A DNA stretch of 64,000 nucleotides from Myxococcales bacterium (GTDB taxonomy: Bacteria; Myxococcota_A; Polyangia; Polyangiales; Polyangiaceae), in assembly GCA_016794345.1 (NCBI GenBank), contig JAEUKE010000200.1:1-64000 (forward strand), written 5' to 3'. The notes below the pieces were generated by a model that saw only the letters and a list, made by a program, of their open reading frames with translations, did not search any database and was not told the DNA's origin. Below are positions 23,077 through 30,530 of the stretch, in pieces. Position numbers and translations under genes: made by a program. Position 1 is the stretch's first letter. Every line of letters starts with the position of its first letter.

Positions 23077-23705
23077 CAGGCTTCTCCGTCCTCCTGCTCG
23101 GGATCGGCCTCGGGCTCCGCCACGCGACGGATGCAGACCACGTCGTCGTGGTTTCCACCTTGGTTCAGCGCGAGCCGGGCACCTGGAGAGCTGCCCGAAT
23201 CGCCGCGCTCTGGTCAGCAGGACACACGCTGTCGTTCCTCACGCTCGGCCTGCTCATCGTGCTTGCCGGGGTGAAGATCCCCGAGTCCTTCGAGCAGATC
23301 ACCGAGCTGGTGGTCGCGACGATGCTCATCGGCCTCGGGGTCTGGCACCTTGCGCGGAGCTCGGGCGACCGTGACCGCGGAACGACGACGTCGGCGACGG
23401 CGATGGCAGCTCGACCACTCGCGATCGGTCTCGTCCACGGCATGGCCGGCTCCGCCGGCATCGCCCTTCTCGCTGCCACGACCATCTCGTCCCGCCCCCT
23501 CGCGGCAGGTTACCTCGGCCTGGTCGCGCTCGGCACCGCGCTGGGGATGGTCGCGCTCACGGTCGTGATGTCTCGCCCGATCGGCTGGACGATGCGGCGA
23601 AAGGGCCCGTGGCGGCGGGCGACCTCGGCATTCGCCGCTTTGCTCAGCGTCGCCTTGGGATTGGGCGTGCTGCTTCAGGCCGTCGTCGCCGAGGGCGCGG
23701 TCTGA
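23073..23705 (+). CDS. NicO/HoxN-like transition-metal permease
   Basis: 210 residues from a GTG. The diagnostic GLGLRHATDADHVVVVSTLV in the first membrane helix is the NiCoT/NicO signature H-A-T-D-A-D-H. A second motif, AIGLVHGMAGSAGIALL, matches the UreH/NicO pattern, and about six hydrophobic segments follow the family layout. Members move nickel or cobalt, some outward (RcnA-like). The His loop typical of RcnA is absent here. Placement under an inferred Zur box suggests zinc uptake or a metal-balancing role, but the direction of transport cannot be deduced. The COG0523 gene follows 74 bases downstream, after another box. Confidence 0.82.
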   Translation: MTGFSVLLLGIGLGLRHATDADHVVVVSTLVQREPGTWRAARIAALWSAGHTLSFLTLGLLIVLAGVKIPESFEQITELVVATMLIGLGVWHLARSSGDRDRGTTTSATAMAARPLAIGLVHGMAGSAGIALLAATTISSRPLAAGYLGLVALGTALGMVALTVVMSRPIGWTMRRKGPWRRATSAFAALLSVALGLGVLLQAVVAEGAV

Positions 23706-23733
23706 GAAGCGCCAGCCCCCCCCCGCTTGCTTT

Positions 23734-23748
23734 TGCAACTTGGTTGCT
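23734..23748. promoter_or_regulatory. Inferred Zur box 10 (one mismatch)
   Basis: TGCAACTTGGTTGCT, one mismatch. It lies 31 bases before the TTG start of the long COG0523 gene at 23780 and just after a run of nine C (23716-23724). Confidence 0.68.
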
Positions 23749-23779
23749 TCTCCACTATCGAACGCTCGGAGGCGATGCT

Positions 23780-25120
23780 TTGAACAAGATCCCTGTCACG
23801 GTGCTGACGGGCTTCCTCGGCTCGGGGAAGACCACGCTCCTGAATCGAATTCTCACGGAGAACCACGGCAAGCGAATCGCCGTCATCGAGAATGAGTTCG
23901 GCGAGATCGGGATCGACCAAGCGCTCGTCATCAACGCCGACGAGGAGGTGTTCGAGATGAACAACGGGTGCATTTGCTGCACCGTTCGCGGAGACCTCAT
24001 CCGCATCCTCGGCAACCTGATGAAACGCAGGGACAAGTTCGACCACATCCTCGTCGAGACCACGGGGATGGCGGACCCCGGGCCGGTCGCGCAGACCTTC
24101 TTCATGGACGAAGACATGAAGGACCTGTTCGCGTTGGACGGCATCGTGACGCTGGTGGACGCAAAACACGTGCACCTGCACGTGAACGACTCGAGGGAAT
24201 GCCGCGAGCAGATCGCCTTCGCCGATGTCCTCCTGCTGAACAAGGCAGACCTCGTCACCACCTCGGAGCTCGACGCGCTCGAGCGGCGCGTCCGGGCGAT
24301 GAACTCCATGGCGAAGGTGTTGCGTTCGACGAACGCCGAGGTCCCCATCCACGAGGTGCTCGACGTCGGCGGCTTCGACCTCGATCGAGCAGTGGCTTCC
24401 AAGCCCACGTTCCTCGTTCCCGAGTATCCATTCGAGTGGGCCGGGACCTACGAGCTCACGGAGGGAGCCTACGATCTCACGCTCGACGACGGCCCCGACC
24501 CGAACATGCTCGTCGTGTTCTTCGAGCTCGTGAACGATCGGCTCGCACACGATCGTTCAGCGGCCGACCGAGCGCTGCGGGCCTGGGCACACGACGCGGT
24601 GCCAATCACGCCGAGCGGCGAGATGGCGCCAAACGAGCACTCGCCCAATCTCCTCTTCCTCGCGGACGGTGGCCAGAAGTCCTTCCGGCTGCGGGTTCCG
24701 CGTACCGGCCGGTACGCGCTTTACACCCAGCACCTGCCGGCTGAGTTTTCGCTCGCGTTGCGAAAGAGCGTAGCCATCGCACAACCGATCGCCGGCCAGG
24801 AATACGCCGCGGGCCACACCCACGATGCCGAGGTCGGCTCGGTCGGAATCCACCTCGATGGCGCGGTGGACGGCGACCGGCTCAACAAGTGGCTCAGCAC
24901 GCTCCTGCGAGAGAAGGGCGCCGACATCTTCCGCATGAAGGGCATCCTCAACATCGAGGGCAACGACAATCGGTTCGTCTTCCAGGGGGTCCACATGCTC
25001 TTCGACGGCCGCGCGGACAGGCCTTGGGGCTCCGAGAGACGCGCCAGTGATCTCGTGTTCATCGGACGCAACCTCGACCGCGAAGCGCTCACGCGCGGGT
25101 TCGAACGATGCCTGGCCTGA
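23780..25120 (+). CDS. COG0523 (CobW-like) GTPase, copy 5, long form
   Basis: 446 residues from a TTG with GGAGG eight bases upstream. Motifs: GFLGSGKTTLLNRIL (about 11-25), VIENEFGEIGIDQALV, NNGCICCTVRGDLI near 70, LVETTGMADPGPVAQTF near 98 and LNKADLVT near 155. Between about residues 215 and 330 there is an insertion with beta-rich text (TYELTEGAYDLTLDDGPD, then PRTGRYALYTQHLPAEFSL) before the CobW_C domain (VGSVGIHLDGAVDGDRLNKW to LVFIGRNLDREAL). HTHDAEVGS at its end may bind metal. It overlaps the WD40 gene by 13 bases, indicating one operon. It is the largest of the five GTPases and the only one with this insertion. Confidence 0.92.
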   Translation: MNKIPVTVLTGFLGSGKTTLLNRILTENHGKRIAVIENEFGEIGIDQALVINADEEVFEMNNGCICCTVRGDLIRILGNLMKRRDKFDHILVETTGMADPGPVAQTFFMDEDMKDLFALDGIVTLVDAKHVHLHVNDSRECREQIAFADVLLLNKADLVTTSELDALERRVRAMNSMAKVLRSTNAEVPIHEVLDVGGFDLDRAVASKPTFLVPEYPFEWAGTYELTEGAYDLTLDDGPDPNMLVVFFELVNDRLAHDRSAADRALRAWAHDAVPITPSGEMAPNEHSPNLLFLADGGQKSFRLRVPRTGRYALYTQHLPAEFSLALRKSVAIAQPIAGQEYAAGHTHDAEVGSVGIHLDGAVDGDRLNKWLSTLLREKGADIFRMKGILNIEGNDNRFVFQGVHMLFDGRADRPWGSERRASDLVFIGRNLDREALTRGFERCLA

Positions 25121-26148
25121 ACGAAGCCGCTCCTCGAGGGAAGACGGAGCTGCGTGCGAGGTTTCGCACCGAGGCCGGCGACTATGTCGCCGCCCTCGCT
25201 ATCGCCGCCGACGGCAGCGTCTGCATCGCCGGGCTCGGGGACGGCCGAGCGACGGTCCTCGACATGACCACGGGCCGGGAGCTCTCGACCTTCGTCGCCC
25301 ACCGAGGCGGCGTCCTCGACCTCGCCATTTCACCCGACGGAAGGCGATTCATCACGGGTGGCCAGGAAGAGGTCGCGAAGATCTGGTCGGTCGATGGCTC
25401 GCTGCTCAAGGAGCTTCCCGGCGGCCCCTCCGCCTGGGTCGACACCGTCGCCTGGGCTCCCAAGGGCGAGCGCGTCGCGACGGGGTGCGGAAAGAGAGTC
25501 CGCGTGTGGACCACACAGGGAGAGCCCATCGTGGAGACGGAGCCGCTCGAGAGCACCGCAACGGGCCTCACCTGGCGCGCGGACGGCGGGGCGCTCGCCG
25601 TTGCTTGTTATGGCGGGGTGCACATCCTCCCATTTGTCGCGGGAGCGAAGGCCCGCCACCTCGCCTGGAAGGGGTCGCTCATCTCGCTCGCGTGGAGCCC
25701 TGACGCCAAGGTGATCGCATGCGGAAGTCAGGATTGCTCGGTCCACTTCTGGCGGCTCTCGTCCGGTCAGGACGCGCAGATGAGCGGATACGCCTTCAAG
25801 CCGAGAGCCCTCGCGTGGGACGCCGACTCGAAGCTCCTCGCAACCTCGGGCGACGCAGCGGTCACGGTGTGGGACTTCCGCGGGAAGGGTCCCGAGGGAA
25901 CACGCCCGGTCCAGCTCCAAGGCCACAAGGGGGTATGCTCCGCGCTTGCGTTCAGCCCGCGCAAGGGCGTGCTCGCCAGCGGCTCCCAGGACACCTCGGT
26001 CCTGCTCTGGGAGCCGCGACGAGGCGACAAGCCGATCCGCTACGGCTTTCTCGAGGACGAGGTGACGGAGCTCGCCTGGCATCCGCATCACCACACGCTC
26101 GTCGGCGCCGACGCGAGCGGCACCCTACGGGGTTGGGAGGTCTCATGA
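25108..26148 (+). CDS. WD40-repeat protein in the COG0523 operon
   Basis: 346 residues from the ATG at 25108, inside the end of the GTPase gene. About seven WD repeats are seen, for example HRGGVLDLAISPDGRRFITG, SAWVDTVAWAPKGERVATG, SLISLAWSPDAKVIACGSQD, GVCSALAFSPRKGVLASGSQ and DEVTELAWHPHHHTLVGA, enough to close a single beta-propeller. There is no signal peptide, so it is probably cytosolic. WD40 propellers serve as protein-docking platforms; the tight overlap with a COG0523 GTPase suggests it binds the GTPase or its client. That is inference from context. It overlaps the next gene by four bases (ATGA). Confidence 0.88.
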   Translation: MPGLNEAAPRGKTELRARFRTEAGDYVAALAIAADGSVCIAGLGDGRATVLDMTTGRELSTFVAHRGGVLDLAISPDGRRFITGGQEEVAKIWSVDGSLLKELPGGPSAWVDTVAWAPKGERVATGCGKRVRVWTTQGEPIVETEPLESTATGLTWRADGGALAVACYGGVHILPFVAGAKARHLAWKGSLISLAWSPDAKVIACGSQDCSVHFWRLSSGQDAQMSGYAFKPRALAWDADSKLLATSGDAAVTVWDFRGKGPEGTRPVQLQGHKGVCSALAFSPRKGVLASGSQDTSVLLWEPRRGDKPIRYGFLEDEVTELAWHPHHHTLVGADASGTLRGWEVS

Positions 26149-26417
26149 GCCTCTTCGGAGGTCGAACCGACGAGGCACGCGCGGGAGCCATCCGCCGCCT
26201 GAAGGAGCTCGCGCGGGCGCTGCTCGACGCGACCGAGGAAGACGTGGTCGTCGTGAACGAGCTCCAATGCCTGGAGCCTGGTTGCCCTCCCGTGGAGACC
26301 GTCATCGCCCTGCTGGTGGCCGGAAGGGAGCCGAGGCAGCTGAAGGTCCACAAGCCGGCGGTCGACGTGACCGAGGAGGACCTCCGCGAGGCCCTCCATC
26401 GAGGACACGCGCACTGA
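26145..26417 (+). CDS. Small Cys/His protein of the COG0523-WD40 operon
   Basis: 90 residues from the ATG at 26145, overlapping the WD40 stop (ATGA). The core VVVVNELQCLEPGCPPVETV, then LLVAGREPRQLKVHKPAVDV, contains a conserved-looking C-x4-C-P-P and ends with HRGHAH. I have seen similar short proteins described only as hypothetical. The Cys pair and the terminal His residues could bind zinc, and the gene order GTPase, WD40, small protein implies a joint function. Nothing downstream for 150 bases continues the operon. Confidence 0.7.
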   Translation: MSLFGGRTDEARAGAIRRLKELARALLDATEEDVVVVNELQCLEPGCPPVETVIALLVAGREPRQLKVHKPAVDVTEEDLREALHRGHAH

Positions 26418-26566
26418 CCTGAGCCATGACCCCGCAAAGACGCGGAGCGATCGGACCGTAGCAGCATCAGCCGACGGCCTCGCCCACGTGGTGATCGCAA
26501 GGAACGCCGATCCGATCGCAAGCCGCGCTCTACCGGCCGAGGTCGACTCGACCTAGAGTCCACCCC

Positions 26567-26693
26567 ATGCAGGACGTGCCGAACGGACCCCCGCTCACGC
26601 GTCGGGAATGGCTGCTTGCTGGCGCTGCCGTCGGTGCAGCCCTCGGGAGCCCGGGCTGCAGCGGGTCGACCCCCCCCTGGGCGGCTCACGAGG
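26567..26693 (+). pseudogene. Tat-type lipoprotein leader fragment ahead of the oxidoreductase
   Basis: From the ATG at 26567 the frame encodes PPLTRREWLLAGAAVGAALG followed by SPGCSG, a twin-arginine signal with lipobox, then enters a run of eight C (26670-26677). After it, the frame passes through the next gene out of phase. Loss of one C would join this leader in frame to the oxidoreductase start at 26703. Either it is a remnant of a lost gene or the leader is switched by slippage in the C run. No evidence decides between them. Confidence 0.45.
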
Positions 26694-26702
26694 AGGAACT
26701 TC

Positions 26703-27608
26703 ATGCCGTACGACGTCGCAATCATCGGCGGTGGCCCCGCCGGGCTCTCTGCTGCGCTCGCGCTCGGTCGAGCGCGCAAGCGTGTCTTGCTCTGCGACTC
26801 CGGGCCACGCCGGAACGCCGCGGCGGAGCAAGTCCACAACTTCGTGACGCGCGACGGCACACCGCCGGAGGAGTTCCGGACCATCGCCAGAGACCAGCTC
26901 GCTGCGTACCCGAACGTGGAGGTTCAGGACACACACGTCGCGCGTGTCTCCGGCCGAAAGGGCGCGTTCGAGCTGGCGATCGCTGGCGGCACGGCGGTGG
27001 CACGGCGCGTCGTCTTGTGTGTAGGGATGATCGACGAGATGTTGCCGATCGAGGGCTTCGAGGAGCTCTGGGGGCACGCGATCTTCCAGTGCCCGTATTG
27101 CCATGGGTGGGAGGTCAAGGAGCGCCCCTGGGGCTACATCGCCCGGGATCCGTCGATGCTCCACTTCGCGGTGATGCTCCGCGGCTGGTCGGAGAATGTC
27201 ACCGTCTTCACGCAGGGCGCGTTCGACATCGATCCACAAAACCGGGCTCACCTCGAGGCGGCCGGCGTGAGGGTCGAGGCGTCGCCCATCCTGCGGCTGA
27301 AGGCCCGCGGCCACACGCTCGATGGCGTCGAGCTCTCCTCCGGAGCGGTCGTCCGAATCGAAGCGTTGTTCGTGCACCCTCCGCAGCGCCACGTGGACTT
27401 GGTGGCCTCGCTCGACCTCGCCCTCGACGCCGATGGGCTGGTGAAGGTGGACCAGATGACCCGAGAGACTTCGCTGCCGGGCATCTACGCGGCGGGCGAC
27501 CTCGCGTCGCGCGCACAAGCAGCCATCCTGGCAGCGGCAGCGGGGACACAAGCCGCAGGGATGCTCAACCACGAGCTGACGGCGGAGCTGGCCTCGGCCG
27601 TTCCTTGA
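26703..27608 (+). CDS. Thioredoxin reductase-like FAD/NAD(P) oxidoreductase
   Basis: 301 residues from the ATG at 26703, with GAGGAGGAA upstream. FAD motif: YDVAIIGGGPAGLSAALALG at the N-terminus. The redox block FQCPYCHGWEVKERPWG near residue 133 has C-P-Y-C, and GIYAAGDLASRAQAA near 262 is the second FAD motif. The NAD(P) Rossmann GxGxxG is poorly kept (YIARDPSMLHFAVML), so its electron donor may differ from that of TrxB. Members of this branch include ferredoxin/flavodoxin-linked and bacillithiol disulfide reductases. No Zur box precedes it, though it closes the zinc island. A Tat-like leader remnant lies directly upstream. Confidence 0.85.
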   Translation: MPYDVAIIGGGPAGLSAALALGRARKRVLLCDSGPRRNAAAEQVHNFVTRDGTPPEEFRTIARDQLAAYPNVEVQDTHVARVSGRKGAFELAIAGGTAVARRVVLCVGMIDEMLPIEGFEELWGHAIFQCPYCHGWEVKERPWGYIARDPSMLHFAVMLRGWSENVTVFTQGAFDIDPQNRAHLEAAGVRVEASPILRLKARGHTLDGVELSSGAVVRIEALFVHPPQRHVDLVASLDLALDADGLVKVDQMTRETSLPGIYAAGDLASRAQAAILAAAAGTQAAGMLNHELTAELASAVP

Positions 27609-27793
27609 GTCGGCACACCCGCCGGGACTGGCTTGTCCGAGGTCGCGTTCGTGAGCCCGATGAACAGGGCGAGCGCCCAGCAGAACGGCGCCCAGACCCC
27701 CAATGTCGCCGCGATGCTCCGCGACACCCGCTTGTCGGTGTGGCGCACGCTCGCGCCGCCGACCATGTAAGCCGATTCGAGCTCGTCAGCCAT
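27485..27793 (-). CDS. Small membrane protein, hypothetical
   Basis: 102 residues from the ATG at 27793, overlapping the end of the glycosidase gene by 8 bases. MADELESAYMVGGASVRHTD is followed by one clear membrane segment, TLGVWAPFCWALALFIGL. The C-terminal third is antisense to the 3' end of the oxidoreductase gene (124-base overlap) and is less convincing, so the true protein may be shorter through a frameshift. It would be co-transcribed with the phosphodiester glycosidase. No family is recognised. Confidence 0.4.
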   Translation of the reverse strand: MADELESAYMVGGASVRHTDKRVSRSIAATLGVWAPFCWALALFIGLTNATSDKPVPAGVPTQGTAEASSAVSSWLSIPAACVPAAAARMAACARDARSPAA

Positions 27794-29507
27794 ATCGCGC
27801 CTGCCGCTCGGAGCCCGCGATGAGGCGCGCCCTCCGGCGGACCCTCGACAGAAGGGTCGCCGCGAGCGCGGCGATCGACCACGCACCTCGATCGCGGCCA
27901 CTCGCGACCTCACACGAGCAGCCGCCTGCTTCGTCGGCGCTCTCGCCGCCGCCGCCGCCGCCCAACCCGACAGCGGCTCCTCCGGCCCCCGCACCAACGG
28001 AGGTGGTCGCCTCGACGCCACCGGGCACATCGAGCGAGATCGCCTGCGTGGTCTCGAGCTTGCCATCGCTCGCCACGAGCGTGAGCTCGACGTGCGTGGG
28101 GTACGGGCTCACCGGCTGCCACGTGATGACACCTTCGTCAGGATCAATCAGCATGCCCTCGGGCGCGCCCGATAGCGAGAAGGTGATCGCGTCGAGCGGG
28201 TTGGCATCGTAGGCGTCGGCGTCGTAGAGCGACGGCGCCTGGAGATCGGCGACGGCGGGCGGGCTGGTGGTGATGACAGGCGCGAAGCGCTTCGGCTCGG
28301 CGAAGATGAAGAAGCCGCCGGAGACGGCGCGGGAGCCGGTGTGTCCGGTCGGCTCGTCGACCGAGGAGTCGGAGGGGTAGTTCATGACGCCGTTGGGTGT
28401 CATGCCGGCGATCCACATCGTGGTCGACCCGCCTCCGTCCAGGTTCATCGCGTCCGCCAAGCCGAGCTCATCCTTGGCGAAGTCTGCCATCGCAGGGAGG
28501 GACATCCCCGCCTGGTTGGCTCCGCGGCCGTCGATCGTGAAGAGCGAGACGCTACCGTCCGCGAAGATGCCCGCTCCAGTCCGCGGGTTCGGGCCGATGA
28601 AGCCGGCACCGCCCACCGATTCCTCTGCGTATTCGGCCTCCGTCGTGTGCGCGACGCCTGCGGTCACCAGCCGAGGCGCGCCGCCATGTGCTTCCTCGAC
28701 ATCGGGCCAATCCTCTCCTGCGCCGACGATCTGGATGTGCGCCGCGCCGGCCGCGTCGATCCCGAAGGCGCTGCGGCTCGAGCCGTGTGTGCCGAGGAGC
28801 TCGCCTTCGTGGATGAGCAGCGAGACGGGATCACACGTCGAGACGTTGAAGTAGCCGCCATTGATGCCTACCGCCGCACCAGCGGCTGCGCCGATTGTCG
28901 CCACCGTCTCGCACCCGTTCGAGGGGAGCGCGACGAGCTGGGTGACCGTCGGATCCAGCCGAAGCTCGTGCACGATCTGCGGGCCCCCGCCGACGTCCTC
29001 GAAGCGGCGCGCCCGCCAGACAACGCCCTCGTAAGGCTCGTGCTCGACCCAGGCGTCGCCGATGAACGTCGCATGCAGGATGAACTCCCCGCTCTGGGCG
29101 TCGCCTTCGAAGGTGTCGACGACGACGTAGTAGGTGCCCGCGTCGAGCACGGGCTCGACGATCTGGTTGGCGCGCGCCACACAATCCAGCGCCACGCCGC
29201 CCTCGATCTCGAGCGACGAGAGGACGTGCACGTCGACATCGACGCCGCCGCCGTCGCCCTCGAGCCAAGCCGTGAGCTTGCCGCGCGCCGGCACCTCGAC
29301 GCGGTAGAAGAGCTCGCCGCCGGACTCATCGAGGGTCGGGTCACACGCGTACGCGTCGATCACGCTCGCGCGGCCGGCGGTCGAGCCCGCGATGCGGAAC
29401 GGGTTCTCGGGCAAAGCGATCGGATCGTCGAGCTCTCCGGTCGCCGGCGCCGCCAACGTGCTGGCGGGAACCAAGAGGACCAGGAGGGCAACAGAGCAGC
29501 GACGCAC
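27786..29507 (-). CDS. Exported phosphodiester glycosidase-domain protein with MYXO-CTERM tail
   Basis: 573 residues. Signal peptide (LLVLLVPASTLAAPA); an N-terminal pre-peptidase-like beta domain to about residue 150 (AGTYYVVVDTFEGDAQSGEF); then a NAGPA/DUF2233 domain with VGINGGYFN near 235, LFTIDGRGANQAGMSL and AMNLDGGGSTTMW near 345, the signature of phosphodiester glycosidases (relatives of the mannose-6-phosphate uncovering enzyme). A putative Ig-like region follows, then a MYXO-CTERM signal: GGCSCEVASG, a hydrophobic helix, RVRRRAR. That tail marks surface sorting in myxobacteria. The substrate is unknown; surface glycans are likely. Confidence 0.88.
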   Translation of the reverse strand: MRRCSVALLVLLVPASTLAAPATGELDDPIALPENPFRIAGSTAGRASVIDAYACDPTLDESGGELFYRVEVPARGKLTAWLEGDGGGVDVDVHVLSSLEIEGGVALDCVARANQIVEPVLDAGTYYVVVDTFEGDAQSGEFILHATFIGDAWVEHEPYEGVVWRARRFEDVGGGPQIVHELRLDPTVTQLVALPSNGCETVATIGAAAGAAVGINGGYFNVSTCDPVSLLIHEGELLGTHGSSRSAFGIDAAGAAHIQIVGAGEDWPDVEEAHGGAPRLVTAGVAHTTEAEYAEESVGGAGFIGPNPRTGAGIFADGSVSLFTIDGRGANQAGMSLPAMADFAKDELGLADAMNLDGGGSTTMWIAGMTPNGVMNYPSDSSVDEPTGHTGSRAVSGGFFIFAEPKRFAPVITTSPPAVADLQAPSLYDADAYDANPLDAITFSLSGAPEGMLIDPDEGVITWQPVSPYPTHVELTLVASDGKLETTQAISLDVPGGVEATTSVGAGAGGAAVGLGGGGGGESADEAGGCSCEVASGRDRGAWSIAALAATLLSRVRRRARLIAGSERQARYG

Positions 29508-29561
29508 CGCGCGACGCTCTCTTCGCGGGGAGTGGGCGTCAACCGGTGCAGGTGTCGCCCA

Positions 29562-30437
29562 TCACGAAGCTGACGGCGGAGCTCGCCTCGGCCTTGCCCT
29601 GGTCGTCCCGCGCTGACCGGCTCGCCACGCCGCCGGCGTGGCGCCGTGTGCGCGACGAAACAGCCGTATGAAGTGCGTGGGGTCCGCGTAGCCAACGCGC
29701 TCGGCGATGACGTCGACCATCTCGTCCGAGTGGAGCAACCGCCTCCGCGCTTCGGCGAGCCGCCCCGCGATGATCCATTCGGTGACGGACTGACCCGTCG
29801 CGCGCCGGACGGCCGTGGACACATGAGACGGGGATCGGCGCACGAACGCCGCCACGTCGCCGAGCGACAGGGGCCCGAGGCAGCGCGTCTCGATGAAGCG
29901 GAGCGCGTCGCTCACGAGCCCGCCTCGAGGAGCGCAGTCCGGCCGACTCATGTCCGCCCGCGCCACCTCGGCGAGGACGAGCGAAAGGAGGCTCGCCGTC
30001 ACGATGTCCTCGTGTTTGCCCGCGTCGCTGGCTGCGGTCTCGCGATGGATCTCGGCGAACAACCGCTCGACGTGCGCCTGGCGCGAAGACGGGATCCGTA
30101 CGATCGTCGAGGCGCCAGTCGCCGCGCGAGCAAACGGCTCCAGCAGCGGCGCCAGCTCGGTCGACGCAAATCGAACCGCGTCGAAGCCGATACCCCACGC
30201 CTCGGGTGCGCGAGCTTCGACGATGCGGTGGTGCTCACCTGCCGGGACCAGGTACACGTCGCCCGGGCCGACCTGGAAGCGGCCTCGCTGCTCGACGACG
30301 GCGCCGCCCCCGGTGACGAGCGCCATCGCCATGTGGTCGTGCACGCGCGCCTCGCGCGCGGGCACGAACGGATCACACGAGAACCTCTGAGCCCAAACGG
30401 ACCGAGAGCGGCCGATCGCCGGATGGTCGGAGGTCAC
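29562..30437 (-). CDS. AraC family transcriptional regulator
   Basis: 291 residues. An N-terminal cupin (HDHMAMALVTGGGAVVEQRG, then GDVYLVPAGEHHRI) binds the effector. Two HTH motifs occupy about residues 185-275: LSLGDVAAFVRRSPSHVSTA and MVDVIAERVGYADPTHFIRL, ending in the usual FRRAHGATPAAWR. The effector and targets are unknown. Its start is 31 bases from a perfect TGCAA-N5-TTGCA site (30468-30482), so it may be an outlying member of the zinc regulon, 4.7 kb past the rest of it. It is divergent from an ArsR-SRPBCC gene pair that has its own promoter. Confidence 0.88.
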   Translation of the reverse strand: MTSDHPAIGRSRSVWAQRFSCDPFVPAREARVHDHMAMALVTGGGAVVEQRGRFQVGPGDVYLVPAGEHHRIVEARAPEAWGIGFDAVRFASTELAPLLEPFARAATGASTIVRIPSSRQAHVERLFAEIHRETAASDAGKHEDIVTASLLSLVLAEVARADMSRPDCAPRGGLVSDALRFIETRCLGPLSLGDVAAFVRRSPSHVSTAVRRATGQSVTEWIIAGRLAEARRRLLHSDEMVDVIAERVGYADPTHFIRLFRRAHGATPAAWRAGQRGTTRARPRRAPPSAS

Positions 30438-30467
30438 CGATCTCGGTTATCACGACGCGAGCGCTTC

Positions 30468-30482
30468 TGCAATTCAGTTGCA
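30468..30482. promoter_or_regulatory. Inferred Zur box 11 (AraC/ArsR divergent region)
   Basis: TGCAATTCAGTTGCA, perfect. It is 31 bases upstream of the AraC gene start (30437, minus) and 49 bases upstream of the ArsR gene (30531, plus). The ArsR promoter lies beyond it, so the AraC gene is the more likely target. Confidence 0.6.
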
Positions 30483-30494
30483 CCTGGTTCGACC

Positions 30495-30523
30495 TTGACG
30501 AAACATACACCGCTATGTATATA
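30495..30523 (+). promoter_or_regulatory. ArsR promoter with internal operator; leaderless start inferred
   Basis: TTGACG (30495-30500), a 17-base spacer, then TATATA (30518-30523). The spacer contains ACATA-N6-TATGT (30503-30518), a likely ArsR operator. The transcription start would fall at about 30530, next to the GTG at 30531, so the message is probably leaderless. Confidence 0.65.
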
Positions 30524-30530
30524 CGCAGTC

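Noticed and set aside
9863..25120. Counting five intact COG0523 genes
   Set aside because: On recount the full-length genes are at 9863, 10892, 19118 and 23780 (four), plus the truncated copy at 12149; labels 'copy 4' and 'copy 5' and the word 'five' in the summary follow P-loop order including the stub, so four are intact.
27568..29600. About 30 bases near 27575-27605 resemble 29568-29600 (both near CTGACGGCGGAGCT)
   Set aside because: The match is imperfect and in a GC-biased context; no element ends, target duplications or coding relation support a transposed repeat.
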